Under the pieces are notes generated by a model, which worked only from the letters and a program-made list of their open reading frames with translations, did not search any database and was not told where the DNA came from. Positions 35,093-42,917 of a DNA stretch of 64,000 nt are shown here, one piece after another; the first letter of the stretch is position 1, and every line of letters begins with the position of its first letter. The DNA comes from Streptomyces sp. S465. GTDB taxonomy: Bacteria; Actinomycetota; Actinomycetes; Streptomycetales; Streptomycetaceae. The position numbers and the translations under genes are program-made. Location: positions 3,782,001-3,846,000 of the forward strand of contig NZ_CP114036.1 of assembly GCF_026898115.1 (NCBI RefSeq), in the 5' to 3' direction.

Positions 35093-35620
35093 CTACACCC
35101 GGGTGGGACGCACCATCACCGTCAGGACCGGCGCCTCCGGCGAAGACCGCGCGGTGCCCAACGCTCTGTATCCCCACGACGCGTAGAGGGCCTGCACCCT
35201 CCCGTCCTGGTTCAAAGGGTTCACCATCAACGAGACCTGCGTCTCGGGGCGCCCGGCCAGGAGCACGTCATGGAGCTTGCGAGCGGTCCCCTGCCTGCGC
35301 CACCGCTGGCGGACCATCATCTCTTTCACCGCGACCGTGGAAACCCCCGCCATGGTGGGCTCGGGCTCTGGCCGGACGCGGCGCCACCAGCGGTCATCCC
35401 CTCCGGTGAGCCGGTTGGCGTAGATGTAGCCGATGGGCTCACCGGAGTCGTACGCCACCACGGCCTCCCACCCCGGTTCGCCGGCGTGCCGGTGCAGCCG
35501 CTCCCCGAATGCCTCCGGGGCGTAGTGCGGCAGGTGGAGCTTGTGCGCCCAGCACTCCTTGTAGATCCCCACCAGGTCATCCCATACGGACTCCACATCA
35601 CCGATCCGGACGCAGCTCAC
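35093..35620 (-). CDS. GNAT-family N-acetyltransferase
   Basis: 175 residues. The acetyl-CoA loop is seen in VKEMMVRQRWRRQGTARKLH (motif A), with VSLMVNPLNQDGRVQALYAS as the motif B helix region. The GTG at 35620 overlaps the TGA of the upstream XRE-TPR gene (GTGA, 35617-35620), so it is translationally coupled to that regulator. The acceptor is unknown. Linkage to the RiPP locus makes it a candidate tailoring or resistance enzyme, but this is inference. Confidence 0.85.
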   Translation of the reverse strand: MSCVRIGDVESVWDDLVGIYKECWAHKLHLPHYAPEAFGERLHRHAGEPGWEAVVAYDSGEPIGYIYANRLTGGDDRWWRRVRPEPEPTMAGVSTVAVKEMMVRQRWRRQGTARKLHDVLLAGRPETQVSLMVNPLNQDGRVQALYASWGYRALGTARSSPEAPVLTVMVRPTRV

Positions 35621-36852
35621 GATGCCTTCCACTGCTGCTCCCACGAGTCGTAGACAGGGCCGGGCGCGACGCGGCGAAGGTCACGGCTGAACGAGGCCAG
35701 CATCGACCGCACCCGAGGGTGCTCCACGTCAATGGAGGCGGCGGTGACCACAGCGCGCTCCGCCTCACCCTGCCCGAGCTGGGCGCGGGCCAAGCGGGCG
35801 GTCGTGATGGCCCGGGAGCGGACGAGATGGGGCCTGAACAGAGTGAGGGAAACGTGTGCCTGCGCCTCGGCTTCGGCCGGCCGACCAGCGGCCAGATACG
35901 CGGTGACGGCAAGGCTGTGCACTTCGGCTTCGTCGTAGAACGCGGTCAGCCACAGCGGCCGCCGCTCGCCGGGATCAGCGCGAAGCATGGCATCCCGGGC
36001 ACAATCCAAAGCGCGGTCCACGCCAGCCTTGTCCCGCGTCAGGCCGAGGATCGCGGCATGCCGGGCGTGGCCGAGGGAAGCGAACAGCGGGTCACGGCGG
36101 GTGATGGACAGGCGGCGGGCGACATCGTTGGCGTCGAGGGCATCGGCAGGTCGGCCCAAGTGGCGGTAGAGACTGCCTTTGTGGGACCAGATGCGGAACA
36201 GGATGGCCTGGTCACCGGACTCCTGGGCAAGGCTGGCCGCCCGCTCGTGATGCCCTAGGGCCGCGCCGAATCGACGCCCGTCGGTGGCAGCCCACATGGC
36301 ACTGGACACGCAGGCGGCGGCCGTGGCATACAGGGCGCGCCTGACGCGCTGGGAGCACGAACCGCGCTGCCGCAGGGCAACGGCTTCATCGGCCAGAGCC
36401 AGGGCAGCGGCCTCGGTCTGCTTGTCCCCGCCCTTCTTGTGGTCGGCGGCGATGAGCTTGGCGAAACGGCCTTGCAGGGCCCGTACATCGCTCATGCCGA
36501 CGCGGTACGGCATGGCGGGAGCCGGTGCGGCTACGGCCGCGCCGAGGGCAACTCCTGTGGCGAGGGCTCGACGGCGGTCCACGTTGTCCTCCTGAGGGGC
36601 GACAGGGGGACGACCCGGTGGAGGAACGAATCCCAGCTCAACCGGTTCACGGCCCAGTGTCATCGTGAGGGCACGACGCTGAAGTTCATGGGGCCAGCGG
36701 GTTTGGCCGCTCAGCCACCGCCGCACCACACGGTCACCGATCCGGCCTGGCCTTCCGGTCATCCGCTCGATGGCCCTGTTCACCGACTCGGCCAACTTCT
36801 CCTGCGTTAATCCAGCATCATCCAGGGCCATTTGGAGGGCTTGGTTCCCCAT
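35617..36852 (-). CDS. XRE-like regulator with TPR-type C-terminal domain
   Basis: 411 residues. An N-terminal helix-turn-helix (MGNQALQMALDDAGLTQEKL with RVVRRWLSGQTRWPHELQRR) is fused to an all-helical C-terminal half with TPR-like repeats (SHKGSLYRHLGRPADALDAN; AREAEAQAHVSLTL-type segments). Such proteins usually sense a peptide or signal in Streptomyces and control neighbouring specialised-metabolite genes. The start at 36852 is chosen because homologues start MGN. Ribosome-site spacing there is poor (GGAGGC one base before ATG), so the exact start is uncertain. It diverges from the RsbW-like gene and ATP-grasp RiPP genes. Confidence 0.85.
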   Translation of the reverse strand: MGNQALQMALDDAGLTQEKLAESVNRAIERMTGRPGRIGDRVVRRWLSGQTRWPHELQRRALTMTLGREPVELGFVPPPGRPPVAPQEDNVDRRRALATGVALGAAVAAPAPAMPYRVGMSDVRALQGRFAKLIAADHKKGGDKQTEAAALALADEAVALRQRGSCSQRVRRALYATAAACVSSAMWAATDGRRFGAALGHHERAASLAQESGDQAILFRIWSHKGSLYRHLGRPADALDANDVARRLSITRRDPLFASLGHARHAAILGLTRDKAGVDRALDCARDAMLRADPGERRPLWLTAFYDEAEVHSLAVTAYLAAGRPAEAEAQAHVSLTLFRPHLVRSRAITTARLARAQLGQGEAERAVVTAASIDVEHPRVRSMLASFSRDLRRVAPGPVYDSWEQQWKAS

Positions 36853-37071
36853 GCCTCCACGGTAGACACGCATGCACAGCCCACAAAGAAACCGAGTCAA
36901 GGGGAGGCAAAAAGGTCCGGGTGCACGCGGCCAGGACGGATGGCACACGCCCTAAACACGGAGTGCTTCCAGGCGTTGACTGGGTGTTACGCAGCGCTGG
37001 GCCGCCCACATGAGCAGCCCGTCCCTCGGGGTCTCCACGCTGCCTGGCCCACTCACCAGAAGGCCGACGAG

Positions 37072-37539
37072 ATGACCACAATGATGATCAGCAAGCCCTC
37101 ACCGCTCACCCCCGCCGGCACAGGCCATCCGACCTACACCCAGTCGCTCCCGTGCTCTGAGGAGTCCGCAGGCATCGCGCGCCTGTCCGTCGCCGCAACC
37201 CTGCGCGCCTGGGGGCTGGAGGTCCTGGTGGACGACGCCCGCTTAATCGCCTCAGAGCTGGCCACCAACGCGATCCGACACGCCGCCCGCCACATCCCCG
37301 ATCCCGAGCAGCGCGGCTGTTTCCGCCTCAAGGTCGAACGCCCCAGCGATCACCTGGTACGCATCTCGACTTTCGACCGGTCCCGCACGATTCCCCGCAT
37401 CATCGAGGCGAGCGAGGCAGCTGAGTCCGGGCGCGGGATGGCCGTAGTGGACGCCGTCTCCTGCCGGTGGGGCATCGACCCCAAGCCGTGGGGCAAAGGC
37501 GTCTGGGCGGAGTGCGCCGCCCCGGGCCACCTGCCATGA
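37072..37539 (+). CDS. RsbW-like ATP-binding protein (HATPase_c, anti-sigma kinase type)
   Basis: 155 residues. The GHKL fold is recognised by the N box DDARLIASELATNAIRHAAR and the G1/G2-like ESGRGMAVVDAVSCRWGIDP. C-terminal GKGVWAECAAPGHLP is typical of the many Streptomyces RsbW-type kinases. AGAAGG precedes the ATG at 37072. It sits between the divergent XRE-TPR gene and the RiPP precursor and may be part of its regulation. Confidence 0.88.
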   Translation: MTTMMISKPSPLTPAGTGHPTYTQSLPCSEESAGIARLSVAATLRAWGLEVLVDDARLIASELATNAIRHAARHIPDPEQRGCFRLKVERPSDHLVRISTFDRSRTIPRIIEASEAAESGRGMAVVDAVSCRWGIDPKPWGKGVWAECAAPGHLP

Positions 37540-37709
37540 TCCGTGACCCATGACCGGCACGTCTGCCGGTGCGGCCCTCGCACCGCCCCATGAGCCCCTG
37601 TCCGCCGGACAAGCGCGGAGTCCCTCCGAGGCCTTCCGACGGCGGACGCCCGTCCCTCACTGAGCGAAGGGGGCGGGCACACCACACCACCTCACCGAAT
37701 GGAGAAGCC

Positions 37710-37976
37710 GTGACCACGTACACCGCCCCCAGCCAACCCGAGAAAGTCCGCCCTTGGGGCCTGCGCCGACTCGGTCCGTACCCCGCGGCGGCGGAGATGC
37801 CGTTCACCACCGTCACCATCGATCCGGACACCCAGACCGGCGTGTTCCGCGACCGTGACGGCTTGGTGGTCGAGATGGGCAAGCACGGCACCAGCTCCGC
37901 CACCTCGACATCGACCGTGACGAACCTGGACTCGCGCAACGACGCGGGCTCCGACCAGGACTCCCAGCAGGACTGA
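37710..37976 (+). CDS. tgmA: ATP-grasp-modified RiPP precursor peptide (graspetide type)
   Basis: 88 residues from a GTG (37710) behind GGAGAAGCC. The leader carries RPWGLRRLGPYP (14-25) and PFTTVTIDPDTQTGVFRDRD (31-50), the pattern of putative ATP-grasp-modified RiPPs. Residues 58-88 are the likely core: a hydroxyl block TSSATSTSTVT (61-71), then Asp at 74, 78, 82, 84 and 88, with no Glu or Lys past 58. This is the arrangement needed for side-chain Ser/Thr-to-Asp esters. Leader cleavage site and final ring pattern are not determinable here. The ATP-grasp ligase follows after eight bases and the methyltransferase overlaps it. Confidence 0.85.
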   Translation: MTTYTAPSQPEKVRPWGLRRLGPYPAAAEMPFTTVTIDPDTQTGVFRDRDGLVVEMGKHGTSSATSTSTVTNLDSRNDAGSDQDSQQD

Positions 37977-37984
37977 CAGCCCCG

Positions 37985-38974
37985 ATGGCCGACACGAAAC
38001 CGGTCCTGGTGGTCACGGAACCGCTCGACATCACCGCCGACATGGTGATCACCCATCTCAACGAGCGCGATGTTCCCGTGGTCCGCTTCAATCCTGCGGA
38101 TCTCCCGGCCGGGGAGCTGACGGTCTCGGCGCGATTCGGCGGCCGCCCGGCCTCCACCCCGGTGGCCGGGCGGCTCCGTACCCCGTCAAGGACCGCCGAC
38201 CTGGAACATGTACGGGCGGTGTACTGGCGCCGCCCCGCCTGGCCCGCCTTCGATCACCTGGACGCGGACGACGCACGCTACGCCGCAGCGCAGGTCCGCC
38301 ACGGAATCGCCGGTGTCCTCCACGGCCTCGACGGCCCGCTATGGGTCAACCACCCTGTCCGCAACGCGGCGGCCGACCACAAACCCACCCAACTCGCCGC
38401 AGCCGCACGCCTCGGCTTCACCGTGCCCGCGACGCTGGTGACCAACGACCCTGGCGAGGCGCGCCGGTTCATCACCGCGCACGGTCAGGTGATCACCAAA
38501 ACCCTGCGATGGACCCCGTACGAGCGAGACGGCATCGGCCTGACCAGCTGGGCCGAGCCCGTGACCGCCGACGAGGTGGACAACGCCGTGGCCGTGGCTC
38601 CGCACCTGTTCCAGGCCCGTGTGGACAAGATCGCCGACCTGCGGGTGCTGATCGTCGGCCGACGGCCGTTCGCCGTCCGCATCGACTCCGGCCTGCTGGA
38701 CTGGCGCAAGGACTACTCCGCCCTCTCGTACCGCGTGGTAGACCTGCCGGATCGGCTGGAAAAGGCGCTCCTCGCCTGTCTCGACCACTTCGGCCTCCCC
38801 TCCGGGAGCTTCGACCTCGCCCTCGACCGCGACCGTGAACCCCACTGGCTGGAGCTGAACCCGAACGGCCAATGGGGGTGGCTGGAGGAGAAAACCGGCC
38901 TGCCGATGGCCGCCGCCTTCGCCGACCTGCTCGCTCAAGGAGACAACCCCGATGATTCCCGATACCGCGACTGA
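37985..38974 (+). CDS. tgmB: ATP-grasp ribosomal peptide maturase (graspetide ligase)
   Basis: 329 residues of the ATP-grasp family that installs ester or amide cross-links in RiPPs, using ATP to activate an Asp/Glu carboxylate. N-terminal domain: VLVVTEPLDITADMVITHLN and VYWRRPAWP. Central: VWNHP-like LWVNHPVRNAAADHKPTQLA and a GQVITKTLRW lysine strand. C-terminal ATP/Mg motif: SFDLALDRD then ELNPNGQWGW (about 290-299). Homologues bind the precursor's leader. It starts eight bases past the precursor stop, and its end overlaps the methyltransferase start by 23 bp. Confidence 0.9.
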   Translation: MADTKPVLVVTEPLDITADMVITHLNERDVPVVRFNPADLPAGELTVSARFGGRPASTPVAGRLRTPSRTADLEHVRAVYWRRPAWPAFDHLDADDARYAAAQVRHGIAGVLHGLDGPLWVNHPVRNAAADHKPTQLAAAARLGFTVPATLVTNDPGEARRFITAHGQVITKTLRWTPYERDGIGLTSWAEPVTADEVDNAVAVAPHLFQARVDKIADLRVLIVGRRPFAVRIDSGLLDWRKDYSALSYRVVDLPDRLEKALLACLDHFGLPSGSFDLALDRDREPHWLELNPNGQWGWLEEKTGLPMAAAFADLLAQGDNPDDSRYRD

Positions 38975-40127
38975 ACGGCGCGCCCTCGCCGACCGGCTCC
39001 AGGAGGCCGGAGTCCTCACCCATCCGACATGGCGCGCAGCGGTCGAGGCCGTACCCCGTGAACTGTTCCTCCAGCCCGGCGTGTTCCTGCCCACCGACGG
39101 CGAACACTGGCGGCCCGTCACCGCGCTCGGCACCGACCCGAAGGAATGGTCCAAGATCGCCTATCGCGACGAGTCCCTGGTGACGCAACTGGACGGCCAC
39201 CTCACCGCTGACCAGGCCGCCGAACCTGTCCCTGGCGTGCCTACGTCATCCTCCACCACGCCCGTGACGGTCATCGGCATGCTCGAGGCCCTGGGCATCG
39301 AGGACGGTCACACCGTGCTGGAGATCGGCACCGGTACCGGCTACTCCACCGCGCTGATGTGCCACCGGCTCGGCGAGGACAACGTCACCACGATCGAAGT
39401 GGACCCGGGCGTGGCGGCCCGTGCGGATGCCGCCTTGGAGGCCGCCGGATACTCCACATGGACCGTGACCGGTGACGGGCTCCTCGGCCACCCCTGCCGC
39501 GCCCCCTACGACCATGTCATCGCCACGTGCGCGGTACGCCGCATCCCCCACACCTGGGTACGCCAGACCAAGCCGGGCGGCACCATTCTCACCACGCTAG
39601 CCCCCGGCTCATGGGCGTACGGCACCGGTCTCGCCAAGGTCACCGTGAACGACGACGGTACGGCCGAGGGGCGGATCATCGGGGAGTCGTCGTTCATGCA
39701 GGCGCGCTCGCAGGCCGCCGTACCGCTCGCCGGGGACCTGTCGGCGCGCACCGCCTACGCCGACAGCGAGCGCGAGGCGAAGGTGGCGCCCACGCTGCTG
39801 GAGGAGTGGATGCCCGCCTTCCTCGCCCAGCTCGCCACGCCCGGCGCCCAGCTCGTGCGCGCCGCCAGGGGCGATGGCACTCGGCGACTCTACGTGTTCG
39901 ACACCGACCGCGAATCGTTCGCCGAGTTCACCGAGAACGGCTCGGGCTGGGCAGTCCGGCAGGGCGGTCCGGTGGCCCTGTGGGACGACATCGAGCACGC
40001 GCTCACCGCCTGGCAGGCCGCCGGACGCCCCGACATCAGCACCGTGCGGCTCCGCGTCACCCCCAGCTCTCACACCTACTGGATCGACGACCGGCCCGCA
40101 CTGCGCTGGGAACACCAGCTCGTCTGA
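38952..40127 (+). CDS. tgmC: PIMT-like methyltransferase of ATP-grasp peptide maturase system
   Basis: 391 residues. SAM-binding motif I is VLEIGTGTGYSTA (122-134). YRDESLVTQLDG (71-82) and SSSTTP (99-104) resemble substrate-binding segments of protein-L-isoaspartate O-methyltransferase. A roughly 150-residue C-terminal extension after the methyltransferase core is characteristic of the ATP-grasp-linked group. Related enzymes methylate an Asp in the cyclised peptide, which then closes to an aspartimide (as reported for fuscimiditide). It overlaps the ligase gene by 23 bp, so it is co-translated. Confidence 0.88.
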   Translation: MIPDTATERRALADRLQEAGVLTHPTWRAAVEAVPRELFLQPGVFLPTDGEHWRPVTALGTDPKEWSKIAYRDESLVTQLDGHLTADQAAEPVPGVPTSSSTTPVTVIGMLEALGIEDGHTVLEIGTGTGYSTALMCHRLGEDNVTTIEVDPGVAARADAALEAAGYSTWTVTGDGLLGHPCRAPYDHVIATCAVRRIPHTWVRQTKPGGTILTTLAPGSWAYGTGLAKVTVNDDGTAEGRIIGESSFMQARSQAAVPLAGDLSARTAYADSEREAKVAPTLLEEWMPAFLAQLATPGAQLVRAARGDGTRRLYVFDTDRESFAEFTENGSGWAVRQGGPVALWDDIEHALTAWQAAGRPDISTVRLRVTPSSHTYWIDDRPALRWEHQLV

Positions 40128-40153
40128 GGGAGGGGCCGATAGGCTCGCCCGCC

Positions 40154-40591
40154 ATGAGCGAGATTCCCGGTGACGGTGCGGTCCGCGATGCCTCGGTAGT
40201 GGTGGCCCGTGACGAGAACGGCCTGGTCGCGCTGTTGAGTGCCCCGTTCCCCCGGCACGGCGGCGAGTATCTGTTCCTGCCCGGCGGGCGGGAGGAGAGG
40301 GACGAGACCCCGGACGAATGCGCTCGCCGGGAGCTGGAGGAGGAAGCGGGCATCACAGCCGCGCGATGGCGTCCGCTGGGCACATACGCCATCACCCTGG
40401 GAACCGCCGCCAGGGTCCACCTCTACGAAGCCCGCGATCTGTCCGTCGGCCCACAGCGGCTCACCCCCACCGAACAGGACTTCACGCTGTCCTGGTGGCC
40501 TATGGCCGACGCGATCGAGGCCGCTGTCGAGGGCCGCTTCCTGCTCCCCGCCGGGCCGCTTGCCCTGCTCCTGGCCGATCGGAGCGGCTGA
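40154..40591 (+). CDS. Nudix hydrolase
   Basis: 145 residues. The Nudix box is complete: GGREERDETPDECARRELEE followed by EAGI (G-x5-E-x7-REL-x-EEAGI). It removes a nucleoside diphosphate-linked group, or acts as a housekeeping nucleotide sanitiser. The ATG at 40154 is 26 bp past the methyltransferase stop, on the same strand, and may be in the same transcript; a role in RiPP synthesis is not established. Confidence 0.88.
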   Translation: MSEIPGDGAVRDASVVVARDENGLVALLSAPFPRHGGEYLFLPGGREERDETPDECARRELEEEAGITAARWRPLGTYAITLGTAARVHLYEARDLSVGPQRLTPTEQDFTLSWWPMADAIEAAVEGRFLLPAGPLALLLADRSG

Positions 40592-40610
40592 AGCGGGTCA
40601 CCGCGAACAC

Positions 40611-40644
40611 GACGAAGGCCCCGCCGGGTGGCGGGGCCTTCGTC
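40611..40644. terminator. Terminator shared by the RiPP operon and ssrA
   Basis: GACGAAGGCCCCGCC (40611-40625) pairs perfectly with GGCGGGGCCTTCGTC (40630-40644) around GGGT. It lies 20 bp after the Nudix stop and 15 bp beyond the 3' end of the convergent tmRNA gene. Confidence 0.88.
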
Positions 40645-40658
40645 GTACATGGGATGAG

Positions 40659-41025
40659 TGGAGATGGCGGGAATCGAACCCGCGTCCACCGGTGTGGGAA
40701 CAGGGCTTCTCCGAGCGCAGTTCGCTGTGCTTTTCTCGGCCCCGGAGATCACGCGAACAAGTCTCCGACGGGCTCAGTCACTGTTTGATTTCCCACTACA
40801 CCCCGTGACCGGGTCTAGTGGTTTAGTTCCCTAGCTGATGCCAGGATCCGGGTCGGGAACAGCCCCGGGCTGACACTTCGCAAGTCGCTACTTAGGCAGC
40901 GAGGGCGAAGGAATCGCGCTTGGTGTTGGCGATTATTGGTTTCGGCATATGGTTTACGAGATCATTGCCGCTTCCTCGGCTCGCTTCCCCTGCTTCGACA
41001 GCCGGTGTCGAAACCGATCATCCCC
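40659..41025 (-). ncRNA. ssrA: tmRNA (ssrA), transfer-messenger RNA
   Basis: About 367 nt. The 5' end GGGGATGATCGGTTTCGAC (from 41025) and 3' end ...GGTTCGATTCCCGCCATCTCCA pair as a tRNA-Ala-like acceptor stem; the T-arm GGTTCGATTCC is clear. The terminal CCA is not encoded (genomic sequence continues CTC). The tag reading frame (GCC at 40930 to TAA at 40892) encodes ANTKRDSFALAA, shorter than the ANTKRDSSQQAFALAA that I recall for S. coelicolor. A TATGAT-like -10 sits at 41073-41078. It rescues stalled ribosomes with SmpB, which is encoded next door. Confidence 0.95.
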
Positions 41026-41139
41026 ATGTTGTTTTTTCAAAGGTGCCGTGCCCTCGTGTGGGGCACAGAGCCATCATAGGTGAACAACGCGCGACGGGGC
41101 CACATCATTCCCGTCGCCCCGGTCGTGCCTTCCGGCCGG

Positions 41140-41619
41140 TCAGGCCCGCTGGCGCCGTCGTGCCGCCGAGATCGCCCGCTCGGCCTCGCGGCGGTCCTGC
41201 CGCTCCCGGAGCGTCTGCCGCTTGTCGTACTCCTTCTTGCCCTTGGCCAGGGCGACCTCGACCTTGGCCCGGCCGTCCTTGAAGTACAGGGACAGCGGCA
41301 CCAGGGTGTGCCCGGTCTCCTGGGACTTGCCGATCAGCTTGTCGATCTCCGCCCGGTGCAGCAGCAGCTTCCGCCGGCGGCGCGCCGCGTGGTTGGTCCA
41401 CGTCCCCTGGCTGTACTCGGGGATGTGCACGTTGTGCAGCCATGCCTCGCCGCCGTCGAGCTGGGCGAAGCCGTCCACGAGCGAGGCGCGGCCCTGGCGC
41501 AGCGACTTCACCTCGGTCCCGGTCAGCACCAGACCGCACTCGTACGTGTCCAGGATGTGATAGTCGTGCCGCGCCTTCTTGTTCTGCGCGATCAGCTTGC
41601 GACCCGTCTCTTTAGCCAT
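41140..41619 (-). CDS. smpB: SsrA-binding protein SmpB
   Basis: 159 residues. It binds tmRNA and places it in stalled ribosomes. MAKETGRKLIAQNKKARHDY then TYECGLVLTGTEVKSLRQGR are family signatures. The basic C-terminal tail (DRREAERAISAARRRQRA), which mimics the codon-anticodon helix in the mRNA channel, is intact. It is adjacent to ssrA on the same strand, as in many actinobacteria. Confidence 0.97.
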   Translation of the reverse strand: MAKETGRKLIAQNKKARHDYHILDTYECGLVLTGTEVKSLRQGRASLVDGFAQLDGGEAWLHNVHIPEYSQGTWTNHAARRRRKLLLHRAEIDKLIGKSQETGHTLVPLSLYFKDGRAKVEVALAKGKKEYDKRQTLRERQDRREAERAISAARRRQRA

Positions 41620-41637
41620 AGCCAGGCCATTGTCGCA

Positions 41638-42849
41638 CTAGGACCCGCCCCCGAGGCCACTCAATACCGTGCGTGCCCGCGCCTCCGCCGACGGGCCGTC
41701 GTCGCCCTTGACCGCGAGGTCCGGGTCGATGCCCTCGCCGTCGACGTTGCGCCCGGCCGGGGTGCGGTAGTGGCCCACGGTGAGCTCGGCGACCGAGCCG
41801 TCGGGCAGTTCGCTCGGCATCTGCACCGAGCCCTTGCCGAAGGTCCGGGAGCCGACGACGACGGCGCGGCCGCGGTCCTGGAGGGCGCCGGTGAGCAGCT
41901 CGGCGGCGCTCATGGTGCCGCCGTCGACCAGCACCACCAGCGGGTTGTCGGTGTCGCCGCCGGGGCGCGCGTTGAGCACGCGCTGGTCGCCCCGGACGTC
42001 ATAGGTGGCGACCAGGCCGCCGTCGAGGAAGGAGGAGGCGGCGGTGACGGCCTCGGAGACCAGTCCGCCGGAGTTGCCCCGCAGATCGAGGAGGATGCCG
42101 TCACCCTGGGGGATGGCGCGCACCGCGCGCCCGATCCGCTCCCCGGTGCCCTTGGTGAACGAGTCGACCTTGATCCGGACGGCGCCGGCTCTGTCGCCCT
42201 CCTGATCGCTGAGCCGGTCGACGGTCACCGGGTCGGTGGTCAGCCGGGCCCGGCGGAGCGTCTGCGTCCACTCGTGGCCGCCGCGGGACAGCCCGAGCCG
42301 TACCCGGCTGCCCGGGGAGCCGTCGGCGGGGCCGCGCAGCAGGGCCACGACCTCGGTGACGGGCCGGCCGGTCACCCCGTCGCCATCGATCGTGCGCAGC
42401 CGGTCACCGGCCCGGACGCCGGCCTTCTGGGCGGGGCTGCCGGGCTCGACGCGCTCCACCGCGATCCGCCCGCGGGCGTCCCGGCGGGCGGAGATCCCGA
42501 CGCCGACGTACACCCCGTCCAGGTTCTGGCGGAAGCCCTCGTACTCACGGGCGCTGTAGACCGCGCCCCACCGGTCTCCGCTGCGGCTCACCACCTCACG
42601 GGCGGCCTTCGAAGCGGACTTCCCGTCCTCCTGGGCCGCGGCAGCGGCCGCCTTGACCTGGTCGCTCTCGACCGCGCCGGCATAGGTACGGGCCGGTATC
42701 CGGCCGGCCCCGGAGGTCCGGCGCGGTCCGGGCTCGGCGCCCCAGGAACCGACGGCCGCCCCGGTGGCGAGCACGCTGACGAAGACCAATGTCAGGGCGG
42801 CCCCACGGCGAATGCGGCGGGGCTGGACGAACAAACACGGGCCCGACAT
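41638..42849 (-). CDS. Carboxy-terminal processing protease (peptidase S41, CtpA/Prc-like)
   Basis: 403 residues. An N-terminal signal/anchor (GAALTLVFVSVLATGAAVGS) places it outside the membrane. A PDZ domain (about 110-190, VGVGISARRDARGRIAVERV; GSPAQKAGVRAGDRLRTIDG) precedes the S41 catalytic core: DGILLDLRGNSGGLVSEAV, the nucleophile Ser in VDGGTMSAAELLTGAL and the Lys in SRTFGKGSVQ. It degrades or trims exported proteins. The gene lies between smpB and ftsX on the same strand; its ribosome site is weak. Confidence 0.93.
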   Translation of the reverse strand: MSGPCLFVQPRRIRRGAALTLVFVSVLATGAAVGSWGAEPGPRRTSGAGRIPARTYAGAVESDQVKAAAAAAQEDGKSASKAAREVVSRSGDRWGAVYSAREYEGFRQNLDGVYVGVGISARRDARGRIAVERVEPGSPAQKAGVRAGDRLRTIDGDGVTGRPVTEVVALLRGPADGSPGSRVRLGLSRGGHEWTQTLRRARLTTDPVTVDRLSDQEGDRAGAVRIKVDSFTKGTGERIGRAVRAIPQGDGILLDLRGNSGGLVSEAVTAASSFLDGGLVATYDVRGDQRVLNARPGGDTDNPLVVLVDGGTMSAAELLTGALQDRGRAVVVGSRTFGKGSVQMPSELPDGSVAELTVGHYRTPAGRNVDGEGIDPDLAVKGDDGPSAEARARTVLSGLGGGS

Positions 42850-42917
42850 GCCGGTGAGTGTAGGGCACCAACGGGCGCCGTACGGCGAGTTGTCCGGTAC
42901 GGCGCCCTAGGCGAATG

